In this document: in pieces, positions 9,986 through 21,693 of the stretch
Numbering within the stretch: the stretch's first letter is position 1
Layout: each line of letters opens with the position of its first letter
Assembly (NCBI GenBank): GCA_950106755.1
Contig: OX467088.1
Location: 13,314,001-13,378,000, forward strand
DNA from: Climacium dendroides
Taxonomy: Eukaryota; Streptophyta; Bryopsida; Hypnales; Climaciaceae
Length of the DNA: 64,000 nt
Reading direction: 5' to 3'
Position numbers and translations under genes: made by a program
The notes under the pieces: model-generated
Told to the model about the DNA's origin: nothing
What the model saw: the letters and a program-made list of their open reading frames with translations, nothing else
Database searches by the model: none

Positions 9986-11985
9986 TCGCCTCAAGCTTGC
10001 CCTGAATCCTTACCAATTCCTCTCCCACCACCCTTGCCACCACCTCCTGCGCATACTTCCCCACCATGTCCACCCTCGCTCTTTTCCCTTTCACCTTGGC
10101 TTCCTTACCATACATCACCATATGCTGCATCAGTTCCATCAAGTGACTAATAGACGGCTCAGCCCACAAGTGTCCCTTAAACGGCCCCTCTTCCACTTCC
10201 ACCATTCTCTCCACTCGCAAGGGAAAACTGTTTCCCTCCGTCATGTACTCTGTCATCCCCGACCAGTTCGTTGCAATCACAGGAAGCTCCATCGCCATAG
10301 CCTCCACATGGGGCCGACCCCAGCCTTCTCCTCTTGAGGGGAGGACGAAGCAATCAGCTGCTTTGTATAAAGACGGAAGCTGAGACTGTGGAACATGGTC
10401 TTCAAGCAAAAATACGTTTGGCCAGCCGCTAGGAGGCTCCTGTATGGAACGTGAGGAGACAAACTTGGTGATGGTAGTGGCGAAGTTGCGGTTGGAGTGG
10501 TAAGGGTTGGTGAGGAGGTAGAGGGAGACGTTGTCAGCGGCGGAAAACGCAGAAAGGTAGGCGGAGAGGAGGATGTCCCAGCCCTTGCGGTGCTCCCACT
10601 TGAAGATGCTGAGGAAGATGAAAGGATGGGAGGGGGGTGGCTTTGTGGACAAGCCGAAGAGGGGGTTGGTTGTTGGCAACCTGCAAGGGACAAAAAATTG
10701 AAGAAGATTTTAGTCGAATGGACGGAAGAGGATATTTGTTTGGCTAAATTTTTGAAGGGAGTGTTTGGTGGTAATGTAAAGTCTCCATTCACCATACAGC
10801 AAGGGAGAGGTTTCATGCACCATACAGGTGAACTTTGAGCCTTTGCCTACAACAGATCTGGAAGCTTGTGTCATCTCAAATTTTGCACATTTATTCTACG
10901 TTAAGCAAAAATTAGATTGCAAAACCCTAAACATTCATAGTTTTAAGTGATTATACACTCAACACAGATCAAAGCTCATCTGTATGGTCAAATGAGCATC
11001 TAATGTATTAAATGGTTAATAGAGTCTCTACTTTAATTAGCCAAAAGGAGTAGGATTTGGTTGAACATAAAGTCAAAATGAGCCAATAAAACAGCAATTT
11101 TTTTGAAACATTTAGAATATGTTAAGCAAAAAATAATTATCGAAGTTGGAAGTCCGTTGCTAATAGTTACTTGAAAATGGTAAAAATAACTGGTGACCTG
11201 AGAGGCCGCACTCGAGCAGGGTTGAAGAACAGAGTATCCACAGGCTGCACCACCTTGACCAGCTTCTCCGCCACCACTCCAGCTCGCGTGAACGTGTCGA
11301 CATGGAACTGACTGGGAACCCAAACTTCGTCCATTCTGTTGCACCGCAGGACGTGATGAGCCGTGACTCTGTCTGTCTCGAACATGGTCCTGCCGATGAC
11401 GTAGAGAGGCTCCTTGTATCCATTTGGAGGACAGGGAGGTGTCATGTAAAGTGGAGGATGCCATGCCCCTGGCTCACTGTGGCACACCACCACGGCGTCG
11501 CTTAAGTCGAGGTCGATTGAGGACAGAGAGGAGAGAGTTTGACGAACCTTAAACCCTAAACCCTTCCAGAAGGTGAGGCTCTCGGCGTCTCCATGGTGAA
11601 GGATGGCAAGCTTGGAGATCATCCCCGTCTCCTCCAAGGCAGTCACGTAGGAGATGGCTTCCGAGCAGTATCCACCACCTGAGAAGAAGGGAGCCATCCA
11701 GAGCAAAGAATGTTTAAAAGTTTCATACTCGGGGTTTGCACTGCTATGTCTTCCCCACTTTGAAAAGTAGTGGTCCAGCCGTATTAACCCTCGCTGGAGA
11801 AACGGAGGCTGGTTTTTTTCAAGCAGGTAGGAAACCCCTGTACTCAAAGCCACCACGAATATGCACAAGAAAATTGAAGTTCTCCATGTTTGTTTGAAAC
11901 AGTTGTAATGTCTACTCTTAGAGAGAGGCTTCACATCATTCTCGCTACTTGCGGGAACGTTCGCAACCGTGTTCGCAGCCATCAA
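9924..11985 (-). CDS. GT4-type family 1 glycosyltransferase, predicted type II membrane protein
   Basis: This two-exon gene encodes about 514 residues. Exon 1 is 11985-11198, the intron is 11197-10681, and exon 2 is 10680-9924; the join AG|G restores the frame as PLRLPTTNPLFG. After a short cytosolic N-terminus, residues about 36-55 (TSIFLCIFVVALSTGVSYLL) form one membrane anchor, suggesting a Golgi or ER protein. The catalytic part runs from about residue 90 (APFFSGGGYCSEA) to the donor-binding half, with FLSIFKWEHRKGWDILLSA and PSRGEGWGRPHVEAMAMELP. The latter holds the E-x7-E motif (residues about 381 and 389) typical of retaining GT4 enzymes. The family is conserved in plants, but donor and acceptor sugars are not known to me. 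The start chosen is the first Met of the open frame; a second Met follows directly. The last ~20 codons lie in the array unit that is repeated downstream. Confidence 0.88.
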
Positions 11986-13380
11986 GAAGGTTTGATGTTC
12001 ACATTATTCACATTATTCAGGTGCTTGCAGAAGTCCAGTCTTCACTGTGAAAGTTGGCAAGCGGAGACATCAAACGAATGTCCGTGCCTCTTTCCAGCTT
12101 GCTCAGCCCCTGCAATTTTTCCATGACTTATCTGTCAGAAAGTAGTAAAAGCTCGATTCAATATTGTGGCACTCTGCGAAGGATATCCGCTCATCGTTGA
12201 GAATACAATAAAATGGAACAAAACAAATTAGTTCTGGAAATAGAGGTCACTCTTCCTGAAGGAAATTCGTGACAGCTGCAAGAAATAGCAAATTGAATAA
12301 CTCATCCACACGAGCAGATATCATTATTTCTTTGGTAGAAAACACACACAAATCTGTTCTAAAAACTTAGCCACGTTTACAATTGACAGGGTTTAAGTCA
12401 GCTGCTTTAGAGGGCTTTAAGGCGACTAGGATTGCAGGGTTTTATACTAGTGATTTCAAACCCTATTTAGCAAAGCAGATTGCCAACAGCGTACTGACCT
12501 ACATTGCTCCTGGTTACTTCAAAATACAAGTACAGAAAGCACGAAACCGGATTTAAATGAAGAATTTAAAAGAAGAGGAACAAGTTTCTTCACAAAGCAA
12601 AGTCTCTACATGAGCAGAAACAGTTACCGTGACATCAATCCTGGACTTCATCGGATTATCCTACAGGGCAAGACTAGCAACAGCACTCCTGATTCACTCT
12701 CTTCCTGCATTGCTTCCACACATCCTGAAAGTGCTTCACAGTCTAATCTTCCAACTCCAGACTCAATGCAACCATGTATTGGATGCTATTGGGCATACAC
12801 TCTGCATTAACACACACACACTCATCATCAGATAAATACATCACAGCAAGATTATGCTACCAGTTGATCAATCCAATTTGCTGGACCGACACACAGAGTA
12901 TTCTCAATTCGACCCAGCATGGTGTTTATTACAGGCAATCATGTGATTACAAGAACACACAAGGCGAGAAGAAAATGTGAAGCTTGCAAATGCAGAAGGC
13001 AAAAAGAAACGTGAGCGCAGAAGGGAACCTTAATTACAGAGTAGAGAATAGAAATCATTGCTGCCAGAGTTGAATTTCACCGGCAATAGCTCAAATTGGA
13101 ACTAGGGAACATTCTTCTTTCCGATTTTCCAAGGTAGTGAAAGAGCATCATCAATGCGGAAACGTGCATGTTATTCTGCCTTTGATTGTTTCACTGAATG
13201 GTCGTTGGGTACGGAGCTTCGAGAACTCAATGGCGCTGAGCACATTCAGGATGAGTTTTAGGGTTTTTCTTGTAAAACCGATATCCTTTCTCGTGCGGAG
13301 GAGAATGGGAGCAGAGTTTTTTGTTCCAATTCTTATGGACAGGGATGTTCACTAGAGTGATGAAGCTTTTTCATAGATGA
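11986..13380 (-). other. upstream region of the glycosyltransferase gene
   Basis: This stretch has more balanced base composition than the surrounding intergenic DNA but no protein-like frame. On the minus strand a pyrimidine-rich tract ending in CTGACAG (about 12136) could be the acceptor of a 5'-UTR intron. An AAACCCTAAAACTC stretch at about 13248-13262 resembles plant 5'-leader sequence. I infer a leader exon plus promoter here but cannot prove a transcription start. Confidence 0.3.
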
Positions 13381-14989
13381 AACAGGAATCGGATGGATGA
13401 TAAATTAGTTGTTCATCCCAAAAGTGTACTCATTGATTTCAAAAAGATTGCATAGATTGCAAGATTATAATGTTTTAGTGTTGAAAAAAGATGCTGAAAT
13501 TTTCCTAGCAACACATTTGGAGGTGAAATTCAATTTCTAAACCTACTCAAATGAAAAAACTTGAATTGTAAAGTAATTCAAAACTAGCATACAAACCTAT
13601 TGGTGAAAGAAAATATCATTCAATTGACTCATTGTATCTGCAAACTGGCTTTGAAATGTCAAAAAATAGCAAGAAAAACACATTTGAGATTGAACTTCCT
13701 TCTACTAAAATGCCTCTCAGTTACTCATAACTTCTTGAATTGGCCATGTATGAAGAAGAAACAAGCCGCCAAAGTTCATTGTAATCCTTAAATGTTAGGA
13801 TTTTGAACTTCAAATTGCTCACAAACATTCAAAACAATTTGGATTGATATGAAAACTTTACCACAATAACAAGACTACAGGGCAAACATATTGCAACAAA
13901 TTTTATTGAAAACTAACATTGGATGAAGGAAATCCAAGCTCTCAAAGTTGTAGCCATCAAATGCAATTTGGTGAACTCAAATTGAACCTTTGAACTTCAA
14001 TTGGTTTATAAAAAATTAATACAACTTGAATTGATTTGAAAATTTTACCACACAAACTAGAAGAGAGAGCACAAATTTTCCAACAATTTTTATTCGAACA
14101 TTGGATTCAAATTCAGACATTAGATGCAAAAGTTACACCACTTTGAATTGGACTTGAAACTATGTGAGGACACTTTTCGTTCTTTAGGGCATTTAGGGGT
14201 TAGGGGTACCTTAACAAGAAAGAAAATAACAATAGTATTGAAAATGCACATCATTTCCTTAGCATCAACAAGTATATTGATAACTTCAAAATCTACTACA
14301 TCTTCTCTAATAATTTTTGGTCCAAATTACAAACAAATAGTCTATTCACCTACTCAAATTCTAATGTGGAAAATACATGTGCTTTGCATAAAAACACAAT
14401 ATCCTCCAAAATTATGTACTTTATGCAACTTACCCCAAATCGACACATAGCTACATGTGTTGATCTAGTGTACCAAACCTCACATCAAAGCCCTTTGCAA
14501 TGAATGACCCAAGAACGTAATCCATGAAGTTTGAAAATTACTCCTTTTTTATAGAACTTTAAGTTGGTTCCTCCTCACTATCGTAACGCCAGAAATATAG
14601 ACAACAATCAATAAGAATAAGCAGTATTCTATTGGCTACTACCATGTACATGTCCAAATATTACCAATTGCAATGTACAACAAAATTATGTCTAAACATA
14701 TTGTGTGTATGTACTATACCACACCATGCTGCTCCTTCAAAAAATCAGAAAATATAATTAATCGAATTCACATACAATAATGATTGCTTCTCAAAGGATT
14801 TTTTTTAATCAATAAATACCAACCACTCCTTCACAACATCACCATCCATGTATATAATTTTGTGGGGTTGCAACCCCCCAAAGTTTTGTAGGGTTCATAC
14901 ATTTCAACTACCATTGCATGTATAAAGAGTGCACTTGATAGTGCAAAAATTGCAAATTGCACATATTTCTCTTTCTTAGCATCAAGGGT
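13381..14989. repeat. AT-rich spacer with one decayed tandem duplication
   Basis: No gene is visible. A unit starting TTGAACTTCAA, with GATTTGAAAA(C/T)TTTACCAC and a later AACATTGGAT block, occurs at about 13803-13989 and again at about 13990-14160 in the same orientation, clearly diverged. Confidence 0.5.
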
Positions 14990-15143
14990 CACTAGCAAAA
15001 AGGGGGGCCTTGAAGTACTAAGCTACAATGTTAAAGCTTAGTGCTCCAAGGCCATATGAGTATCAAACTAGTTTTCATATGGTCTTGGAGCATCAAGCTC
15101 TAACATTGTAGCTTGGTGCTCCAAGATACCCTTTCCACTAGTG
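14990..15143. mobile_element. CACTA-like hairpin MITE
   Basis: A 154-bp near-perfect inverted repeat. The left end CACTAGCAAAAAGGGGGGCC pairs with the right end, whose reverse complement begins CACTAGTGGAAAGGGTATC. The arms of about 70 bp continue through AAGCTACAATGTTAAAGC / AGCTCTAACATTGTAGCTT up to a short loop at about 15060-15072. CACTAG termini suggest the CACTA/EnSpm superfamily. A clean 3-bp target duplication is not visible. Confidence 0.65.
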
Positions 15144-16240
15144 GATGGATTTTGAAGTAAAAACTTGACCTTTTGGTTAACTTATGCAATACATCAAGAG
15201 AGAAAGTTAGAAAAAAACTTTGATGTCCTTAGCTTTCTTGCATAAGACAAAATCCAATAGGAGGAAACAGGGAAGCCTCAAAGAGACACCACCAAAAATG
15301 CTATAAAATTGGAAGCACACTCTAAGATGGATACACCCAAAATTGAACCTCACCTAAAACTGCTATCATCAATCTATGTACATTTCCAAAATCAATATGT
15401 AAATATGCTATAGAAATGGTTGTGGAACATCTACCAAAACAACTTTGATGCTTCATAGCTTTTGCATATAGTATCCAAAATGTCACATTCTTTAGAGCAT
15501 TGGAACCTCCTTCCACTTGCCAACAAAAAAAATATGAAAATTTGACAAGTTCTTGGACAAGTTTAATAATAGTAACTAGGCACAATGGCAAAAATGGCAT
15601 TTTGGGGAGTACCCACCTTATTCAAATTGAAATGTCTACTCTTTAGTTAGAGCATGCCATAAATCCCTGCAAAAAATGACATCAAAAAATCGGGCCATAT
15701 TAATTTGATGACTTTTTTTACAACAAAGGCTATTTCAATGCCATTTGAGTATCATCTTTGTTACTAATTTGACATAGAGGTTGGCACCAAATTATCTTGA
15801 TAGTGTTTCAATGCACCATATTAAGATGCCCTAGAGTTCTTAATGGAGTACTAGGATAAGATAATTTGAGGATTTGGAAAATAAATTGACAAAATCTTAA
15901 TGAAAGTTTCTCTTGTTATCACGGGGACACACTAAGAGATCCTTTTTTCATCCAACCTGTTAAAGAAATGCACGTGGATGGAAGTCAAGAAGACTTATTA
16001 TCCAAGGATCCTTCACCAAACTATATAAGGTAAGTGTACCTAATTGCAAGTTCTAATTTATTGTATCCCTAAGACTACACCTTTTTATTACAAAATCTAA
16101 ATTTAAGATAGTCATTCTAGTCTTAAGAAATTTGTGCCATATGATAAAAACAAGAATTACAACTCTAGATTTAGATTTTGAAATGAATATGGGATGAAAT
16201 AGGATTGCAATTAGGGAGGGGTTGCACTTAAGTTCTTACC
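15144..16240. other. AT-rich spacer without a gene
   Basis: A 92-codon open frame on the minus strand (15322-15600) has no recognisable family and AT-driven composition. No other feature seen. Confidence 0.45.
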
Positions 16241-17171
16241 TTAATCCCTTCACCCCTACAATCCCATTGTTCCCTCTAAGGAACAAAATGGATTTTGGGT
16301 AGGCTCCTATGGTCTCAATAGTTTTTGTAATATTCTAAATTTTTTTTAAGATAGAAAAATACATAAGCTTTTCAAAAATATAATTTTTTTTATTTCAATC
16401 AGAATCGGGGAGCAAAAGTTATGGCACAAAAAGCCCTTTTTTAGCTCAGTGGGCAAAAAAGAACCTTCAAAAAAACTTAAAGTAAATTTTTAAAATATTA
16501 TTTTTGTATATATTATATTTTTATGTACAAAGACAGTTTTGATTTATTTCATTTGGATTTGTTATGTGAAGATATAGAAAATCTTGTTTGGAGAGTAATT
16601 AGAACATCTTCTCGAAAAAATAACTTGTAGGATTCATATTTGATCTCAATTTTCACAATTAAAAAAAAATTCACAAGGTTAAGGTCTCTTGCTAGCATAA
16701 TCTCACCTTTGAGACTAAAGTATTTCAATTCCATCTTAGACTGCTATTAACAATTTAGATTTTCCTTCAATCTTGAACCTAGCTACTTCTACTTAACAAT
16801 TTTTTAATAACTGAAAATTAAATGGATTTTTTTGGGTTTTTAAATTCCTAGACTTTCAACTCAATTCTTTATCATATAAGATTAGAAATTGAAAATCAAG
16901 AGAGCAAAAATTATAAGTCATGAAGTTTCAAAGCCAAAAAATGTATTTGAACAAGGTGGAAAAAAAATTTCCTTCACTTTAAATGCAAATATCTTGCAAT
17001 CTACATAGTTAAAGTTTGTAGAATTTCTTTTACATTTTTATACTAGTCTAGTACAAGATCCTATAGTTAGATATGCAAAAAAACATTTAAATTTGTTTTA
17101 GCTCATTGCTACAGAAATGACCGTTTTGACTAGTTTTTATGGAAAAAAGGCCTTGGGATTTTAGGATTTAA
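16241..17171. mobile_element. long TTAA-family element (family 2), copy A
   Basis: About 930 bp between TTAA at 16241-16244 and TTAA at 17168-17171. It is homologous along most of its length to 32325-33199 and, inverted, to parts of 49920-51560 and 58957-59450. Shared landmarks include the block at 16690-16790 (TAGCATAATCTCACC, TTTCAATTCCATCTTAGA). Its internal TTAA at 16793-16796 is the empty counterpart of the site occupied by a 0.92-kb element at 50268-51188. No coding capacity remains. Confidence 0.6.
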
Positions 17172-17849
17172 GACTAGAGGGATAGTAGACAGTCTAGATT
17201 TCCAAAATTGTGAATATATATTATAAAATGAAACTTAGAAGAGGAATTTGACTTTCAAACAGTTTTTTATAAAACATGATCCGTAGATAATATTTATATG
17301 GTTAGATCAACTATTATAGTAACCAATATTTTTCAATAAAATTGAAACCAAAAATTAAAATTCCTTCTAAATTTGATTGTAGAATGAATATTTGTAATTT
17401 TTACAAGAGTTTTTTTTTTTAAATTCAAAATATTAAACTCTAATCTTAATCATTTTTGAAGATTTTTATTTTATTTTTAAATTCAAGTTATTATTGAAGA
17501 GTCATTTTATGAACTGAAAAAGTTACTTTTCGAAGCCAGACTTACTAATTGTATTGAAATTATAGAATGCAATGTAAAATCTTTAGAATTTGTACCATGC
17601 AATATTTAACTAATACAAGAATCTTCAAACAAATTGATGGATAAAAAACGCATTTTTGTATATTTGGAATGTGTTTGTGTTCATCCATTGTTCAAAATTT
17701 GAATGCCTAGTCCTTAATGGGGTAAGTGCTAGTATGAAAGTAGATGAGAGTATTTGTAAATGTAGTACAAGAGGCACCAGTCAAGCAAAAAAAAAGATGA
17801 ACCCTAAATGATGTTGTGAACATTTTTGTGATTTGGATGACTTCACCTA
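17172..17849. other. AT-rich spacer without a gene
   Basis: AT-rich DNA between two repeats. No protein-like frame, RNA gene or clear repeat seen. Confidence 0.45.
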
Positions 17850-18425
17850 TATTTGTTGGATGGAAAAAAAATGTTTTTCATTAAATATTTTGGAAGGGAG
17901 TTTCTTAAATCCATTTTTAGTGAATACTATTGCAAATTCTCTCATTATGGTATTATTGACTTTTCTAAAGAAGAAGATGCTTAATCCACAAATCACCCTA
18001 ACCTTGCGGTGTATTTTGGCCATTTCTTACTACGTACTCATTTAGTCATAAAATGAATATTTTTTGAATTTGAGATCAACTAATGAAATGAAGCTTACCA
18101 AGTTTAGTTTTTACTCCAATTGGAAATTTTGAATTTTTTTATAAATTTCAATATTTTATAGCAATATGAACTTTGGGCATATAATCATGTTTGTTTTTTT
18201 AATTTTTTGATTCTAGAATGACACATTAACTTTGTCTTACACCACGATGTTACACAATACATCTAAAGTATAAATTTCAGATTTTTCAAGTATATTTTGT
18301 ATTTGATATAAATTATTTTCATTTTGTTTCTTAAAAAATTCACACTACTTTCAAATTTTTCCAGAGAAAATTTGAAAATTCTATGAAACTGTAGGAAAAA
18401 TTTTGAAATTTATTTTTTAGAGATG
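17850..18425 (+). repeat. dispersed repeat (family 4), copy A
   Basis: This AT-rich stretch is homologous in direct orientation to 27590-28145. Common blocks include GGTATTATTGACTTTTCTAA, GTGTATTTTGG and CTAATGAAATGAAGCTTA. Terminal structure is not clear. It ends just where the MOCS2B leader begins. Confidence 0.6.
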
Positions 18426-18713
18426 AAATCATTCAACCTGCGAAACCCTTAAGATCTCTGTGCACATTCTGTGATGGAGGCGACGCTCTTGAAAGACTCC
18501 TTCTCTGTAGTGCAATCTTTGATGGACAGTCCGTCGTGCTTGAAATTTTGGAATTTTATTGGAGAGGAATCCATCGCGACTATCCTGCATTGAGTTTTTT
18601 CGGAATTTCTGCAAAGTTGGTTCAAGTTGGTTCAAGTCTTCAAGAGAAGTCCAATCGAAATTTTGTATAGATCGAACCGGGGTAGAGGTTTGGAGAATGG
18701 AAAACGTTTCTTC

Positions 18714-18945
18714 GTTGAATTGACTGAGAGCTGCATCTTCGGTATTAGGATTCCGGATCGTTGGCAATTCGTGATTATTGAGCGAGGACTCGTTGTTGAA
18801 TTGACTGAGAGGTTTTTCTTCAGTTGTAGGGCTTCAGATCGTTGGCAATTTGAGTATCGAGCGCTGTCTCTTTGTTCAATTGACTGAGATCTTCTTCTTC
18901 AGTTTTAGCATTCCGGGTCGTTGGCAATTTGTGTCTAATCGCGCG
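18714..18945 (+). repeat. three tandem ~80-bp repeats directly before the MOCS2B start codon
   Basis: Units start at 18714, 18795 and 18874 with GTTGAATTGACTGAG (GTTCAATTGACTGAG in the third). They continue through a TCTTC-rich stretch and end with a TCGTTGGCAATTTG-like block. The third unit ends at the ATG. Spacing is 81 then 79 bp, so the third unit is in another frame than the first two and the repeats cannot be one continuous N-terminal extension. They probably lie in the 5' UTR. Confidence 0.8.
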
Positions 18946-19443
18946 ATGTCAGGCGACGAACGAGGTCGCGATGTAGTGGAAATCATCGACGGCGCAATCG
19001 ACATGAGCAAGTACGTAGACCTGGTGCGCGACCCTGGTGCGGGTGCCATTTCCACTTTTCTAGGTACAACACGAGACACGTTCGAGGACAAGCAGGTGGT
19101 GGAGCTTCGGTACGAGGCGTACCATGCCATGGCGGTGGAGCAGCTCCGTCGCATCTGCACGGCCGCTCGAGAGCGCTGGGCGCTTACTCGAATCGCCATC
19201 GTGCACCGTGTGGGCGTGGTGGGCATTGGAGAAGCGAGTGTTCTCATAGCTGTTTCGTCGGTGCACCGGAAAGAGTCGCTTCATGCGTGTGAGTTTTTGA
19301 TCGATGAGCTTAAAACGTCCGTGCCGATTTGGAAGAAGGAGGTTTACCAGACGGGCGAGGCGTGGAAGCAGAATGCCGAGTTTCTGAATCGGAGCAATCG
19401 AGGGGCAGCGAGGACTGGCGATCCTGATGTTTCTAGGGTTTAG
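18946..19443 (+). CDS. CNX6: molybdopterin synthase catalytic (large) subunit, MoaE/MOCS2B family
   Basis: A single-exon gene of 165 residues. The MoaE-type large subunit forms a heterotetramer with the small sulfur-carrier subunit (MoaD/CNX7) and converts precursor Z (cPMP) to molybdopterin in molybdenum-cofactor synthesis in the cytosol. Visible family features are GAISTFLGTTRD (33-44), VELRYEAYHAMA (52-63), IAIVHRVG (83-90), the active-site segment VSSVHRKESLHACEFLIDEL (103-122) and the lysine-rich TSVPIWKKEVYQTGEAW (124-140). The lysines here (123, 130) match the positions that contact the substrate in bacterial MoaE by family knowledge. The start at 18946 is the Met after the last upstream repeat; an in-frame Met at 18850 would add only repeat-encoded residues. 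The last ~20 residues (EFLNRSNRG... to the stop) belong to a segment repeated downstream. Confidence 0.93.
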   Translation: MSGDERGRDVVEIIDGAIDMSKYVDLVRDPGAGAISTFLGTTRDTFEDKQVVELRYEAYHAMAVEQLRRICTAARERWALTRIAIVHRVGVVGIGEASVLIAVSSVHRKESLHACEFLIDELKTSVPIWKKEVYQTGEAWKQNAEFLNRSNRGAARTGDPDVSRV

Positions 19444-20230
19444 AGGGCTTGCGAGGTACAGCCATGCCTCCCTTTGTGTATCAGCATAATTCCGAGTTTT
19501 TTAATCGAAGCTCGCGGGTGGCAACGAGGACGGGCAATCCTGGTGTTTCTAGGGTTTAGAGGGCTTGCGAGATACACCCAACCTCCCTAATTGCACTTCT
19601 GCATTAGCACCCACTCTTTTAAATTGCATCTAGATCCTAGAAATGTACGTTCTCAGTTCGAGAATCTCCGTATTCTCAATATCATACCTCTGGTGTCACA
19701 GGAGTATTCTCACTGGGATATCCCCTTATATCACACTGTTTTCCTATCACTGGAAATTGAGGGAATTTAGTGTCAACCAGATTGAGGTTAGGGTTGTAGT
19801 GGATCGCGTCTGAGGTGCTCTCGAATTGCTCCCTAATTGCTCTTTTCGTATTAGAGCAATTTTGTAAATAGCGTCAGAATCTTAGAATTTTTCGTTTTCA
19901 GTTCAAAAAATCTCCTGCATTATCATTATACTATCCTCTAATATCACAGGAGTATTCTCACTAGCGTACCCTCTTATATCTCTCAGGAGGTTGAGATTCA
20001 TACATGCAAATATAGAGTGGATTGAGTGAAAGAGATTGAGGTTAGTGTTCCTGAATTGAAGCTCTCGGGTGGCAACGAGGACGGGCGCTCTTGGTTTATC
20101 TAGGGTTTAGAGTGCTTGCGAGGTACACCCATACCCCTAATTGCATTTCTGTATTAGTGCAGACCGTTGTAAATAAATAGTATGAAAATATTAGGAAGGT
20201 ACATTCTCAGTTCGAAAATCTCCATATTTT
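19378..20230 (+). repeat. decayed tandem array containing copies of the MOCS2B 3' end
   Basis: The segment covering the last ~20 codons and the stop (19378-19460, with GTTTCTAGGGTTTAGAGGGC then TTGCGAGGTACA) recurs at about 19494-19585 and at about 20058-20130. Between and after these are further repeated blocks: TTCTCAGTTCGA(G/A)AATCTCC-like at about 19650, 19898 and 20205, and CACAGGAGTATTCTCACT at about 19698 and 19947, with a weaker copy at about 20715. Units are unequal and diverged. None of the extra copies can be translated with the gene. Confidence 0.75.
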
Positions 20231-21693
20231 CATTGTCACAACTTAGGGGACAAATTTCCGTGTTTAGAGAAATAGATTTTAGATGGATTTCATATTTTTT
20301 CACATTTTTTTCCTAAAAACAAAATTATCATGAATTTTTTTCATGAAGATTCCATTCAACCTAATCTTATTATAAAGTTAACTTGGTCTTCAACCATAGT
20401 TTGATTACAAAATAGACAATGCTTCAATGTAAGTGATAATTGTAATTTCCAATGTATCTTACATCTTGTGATCATTGTATGCTTTCAATGTACACCTTCC
20501 TAACATTTGTGTGATCATTGTATGCTTTCAATGTACACCTTCCTAACATTTGTGTGATCATTGTATGTTTTTAATGTACACCTTCCTAACATTTGTGTTG
20601 CTTTTGCTCTGCATGAATTGTCACCTAAACCATAGTTGATTGGAAACATAGCAACCTACTAGCAAAAATGGATGGTTCATTTGAAATGGGTCAATTACCT
20701 TACCTCTAATGTCCTAGGAGTATTTCTCATTGGTATACCTTCTTCTATTACATTCTTTAATGTCATAGGAGATTGAGGGCATTGTGTGTGAAAGAAAGTG
20801 AGGTCAGGGTTGCAAAGGATCATGGCTGAGTTGCTCTTGATGCTTGTAGGGAGTTAAAGTAGAAAAGCCAAAATTTCTATTGGTAGATTGGTCAACTTTT
20901 AATGTGTTCTTGTCGACGGATGAAAAAAGATTTCAAGATAATGGTGATTGTATCATTAGGAGATGGTGAATTGCAAAAGTTTTATTGGTAGATGTTGAAG
21001 TTGAGGTGGTGTACATATAGTTGTGTTATTTAATATTTTAGGGTGGTGCTATATTGGATTGGTGATGATCATAGATGTCTATTAGCTATTTACAAAAATT
21101 ACTATGTTGCATATAGAAGTGACATTGAAGCAGAGATTCATGTGAGATCGTAGTTTAGAACCTTGTTATGCTTGTCAACTTCATTATTATTTATAGTTGT
21201 ATGCAATTTCTTAAAATGAGTATGTGCGAGTTGAGAGTGAGTTTTCAATTTGGGAATGTAAACTTCTTGGGGATGGGGGAATATATTAGGCATGCTATAT
21301 GTTGAAAGGTGATATTACAAAGGCTTTTGGGATTGTGGTATAAATCAAAAGTTCAAGTGATGATTATGGAGTATTGGAGTGGTCAAAATAGAGGTATTTA
21401 ATAAAGTCATGGTGCAATTGATAGTATAATATTAGTTTCTAAATCCAATTTTAGATGCATTGCACCCAATGGAATTGATGACATTGTTCAAATGTGCATG
21501 CATCCAAAATTTGAATTTCATTTGTACAATATGAGTTGTTAAAGTAAACTATGTGAAGTTTTTATGTGAATATTGTAGTTTTTGAACATGAAATACCTTG
21601 AGCTTTGCCTTTCAAGAAAAAATCTACTATCAAGATAAATTTAGGCTTTCTATCATTTGATTAACAAAAAAATTATATTTATAATCATATTAC
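20231..21693. other. AT-rich spacer with a 43-bp tandem triplet
   Basis: A 43-bp unit (TGATCATTGTATGCTTTCAA, then TGTACACCTTCCTAACATTTG) occurs three times at 20469-20597, the third with small changes. A further diverged block of the MOCS2B downstream array lies at about 20700-20830. The rest is AT-rich with no gene seen. Confidence 0.7.

Noticed and set aside
9918..10838. Long open frames of 83-179 codons overlapping the glycosyltransferase exon 2 in other frames
   Set aside because: They are shadows of a GC-rich exon; composition is His/Ser/Pro-biased and the true frame holds all GT4 motifs.
18429..18767. 112-codon frame on the minus strand in the MOCS2B leader region
   Set aside because: It is antisense to the leader, partly overlaps the repeats and resembles no known family.
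18627..18887. An open frame before MOCS2B that might be the small subunit (MOCS2A), as in the bicistronic animal gene
   Set aside because: It only reads the tandem ~80-bp repeats, has no ubiquitin-like fold signature and no C-terminal Gly-Gly. Plants carry the small subunit on a separate gene.
20469..20597. Regularly spaced repeats as a CRISPR array
   Set aside because: The 43-bp units are contiguous with no spacers, and the DNA is plant nuclear.
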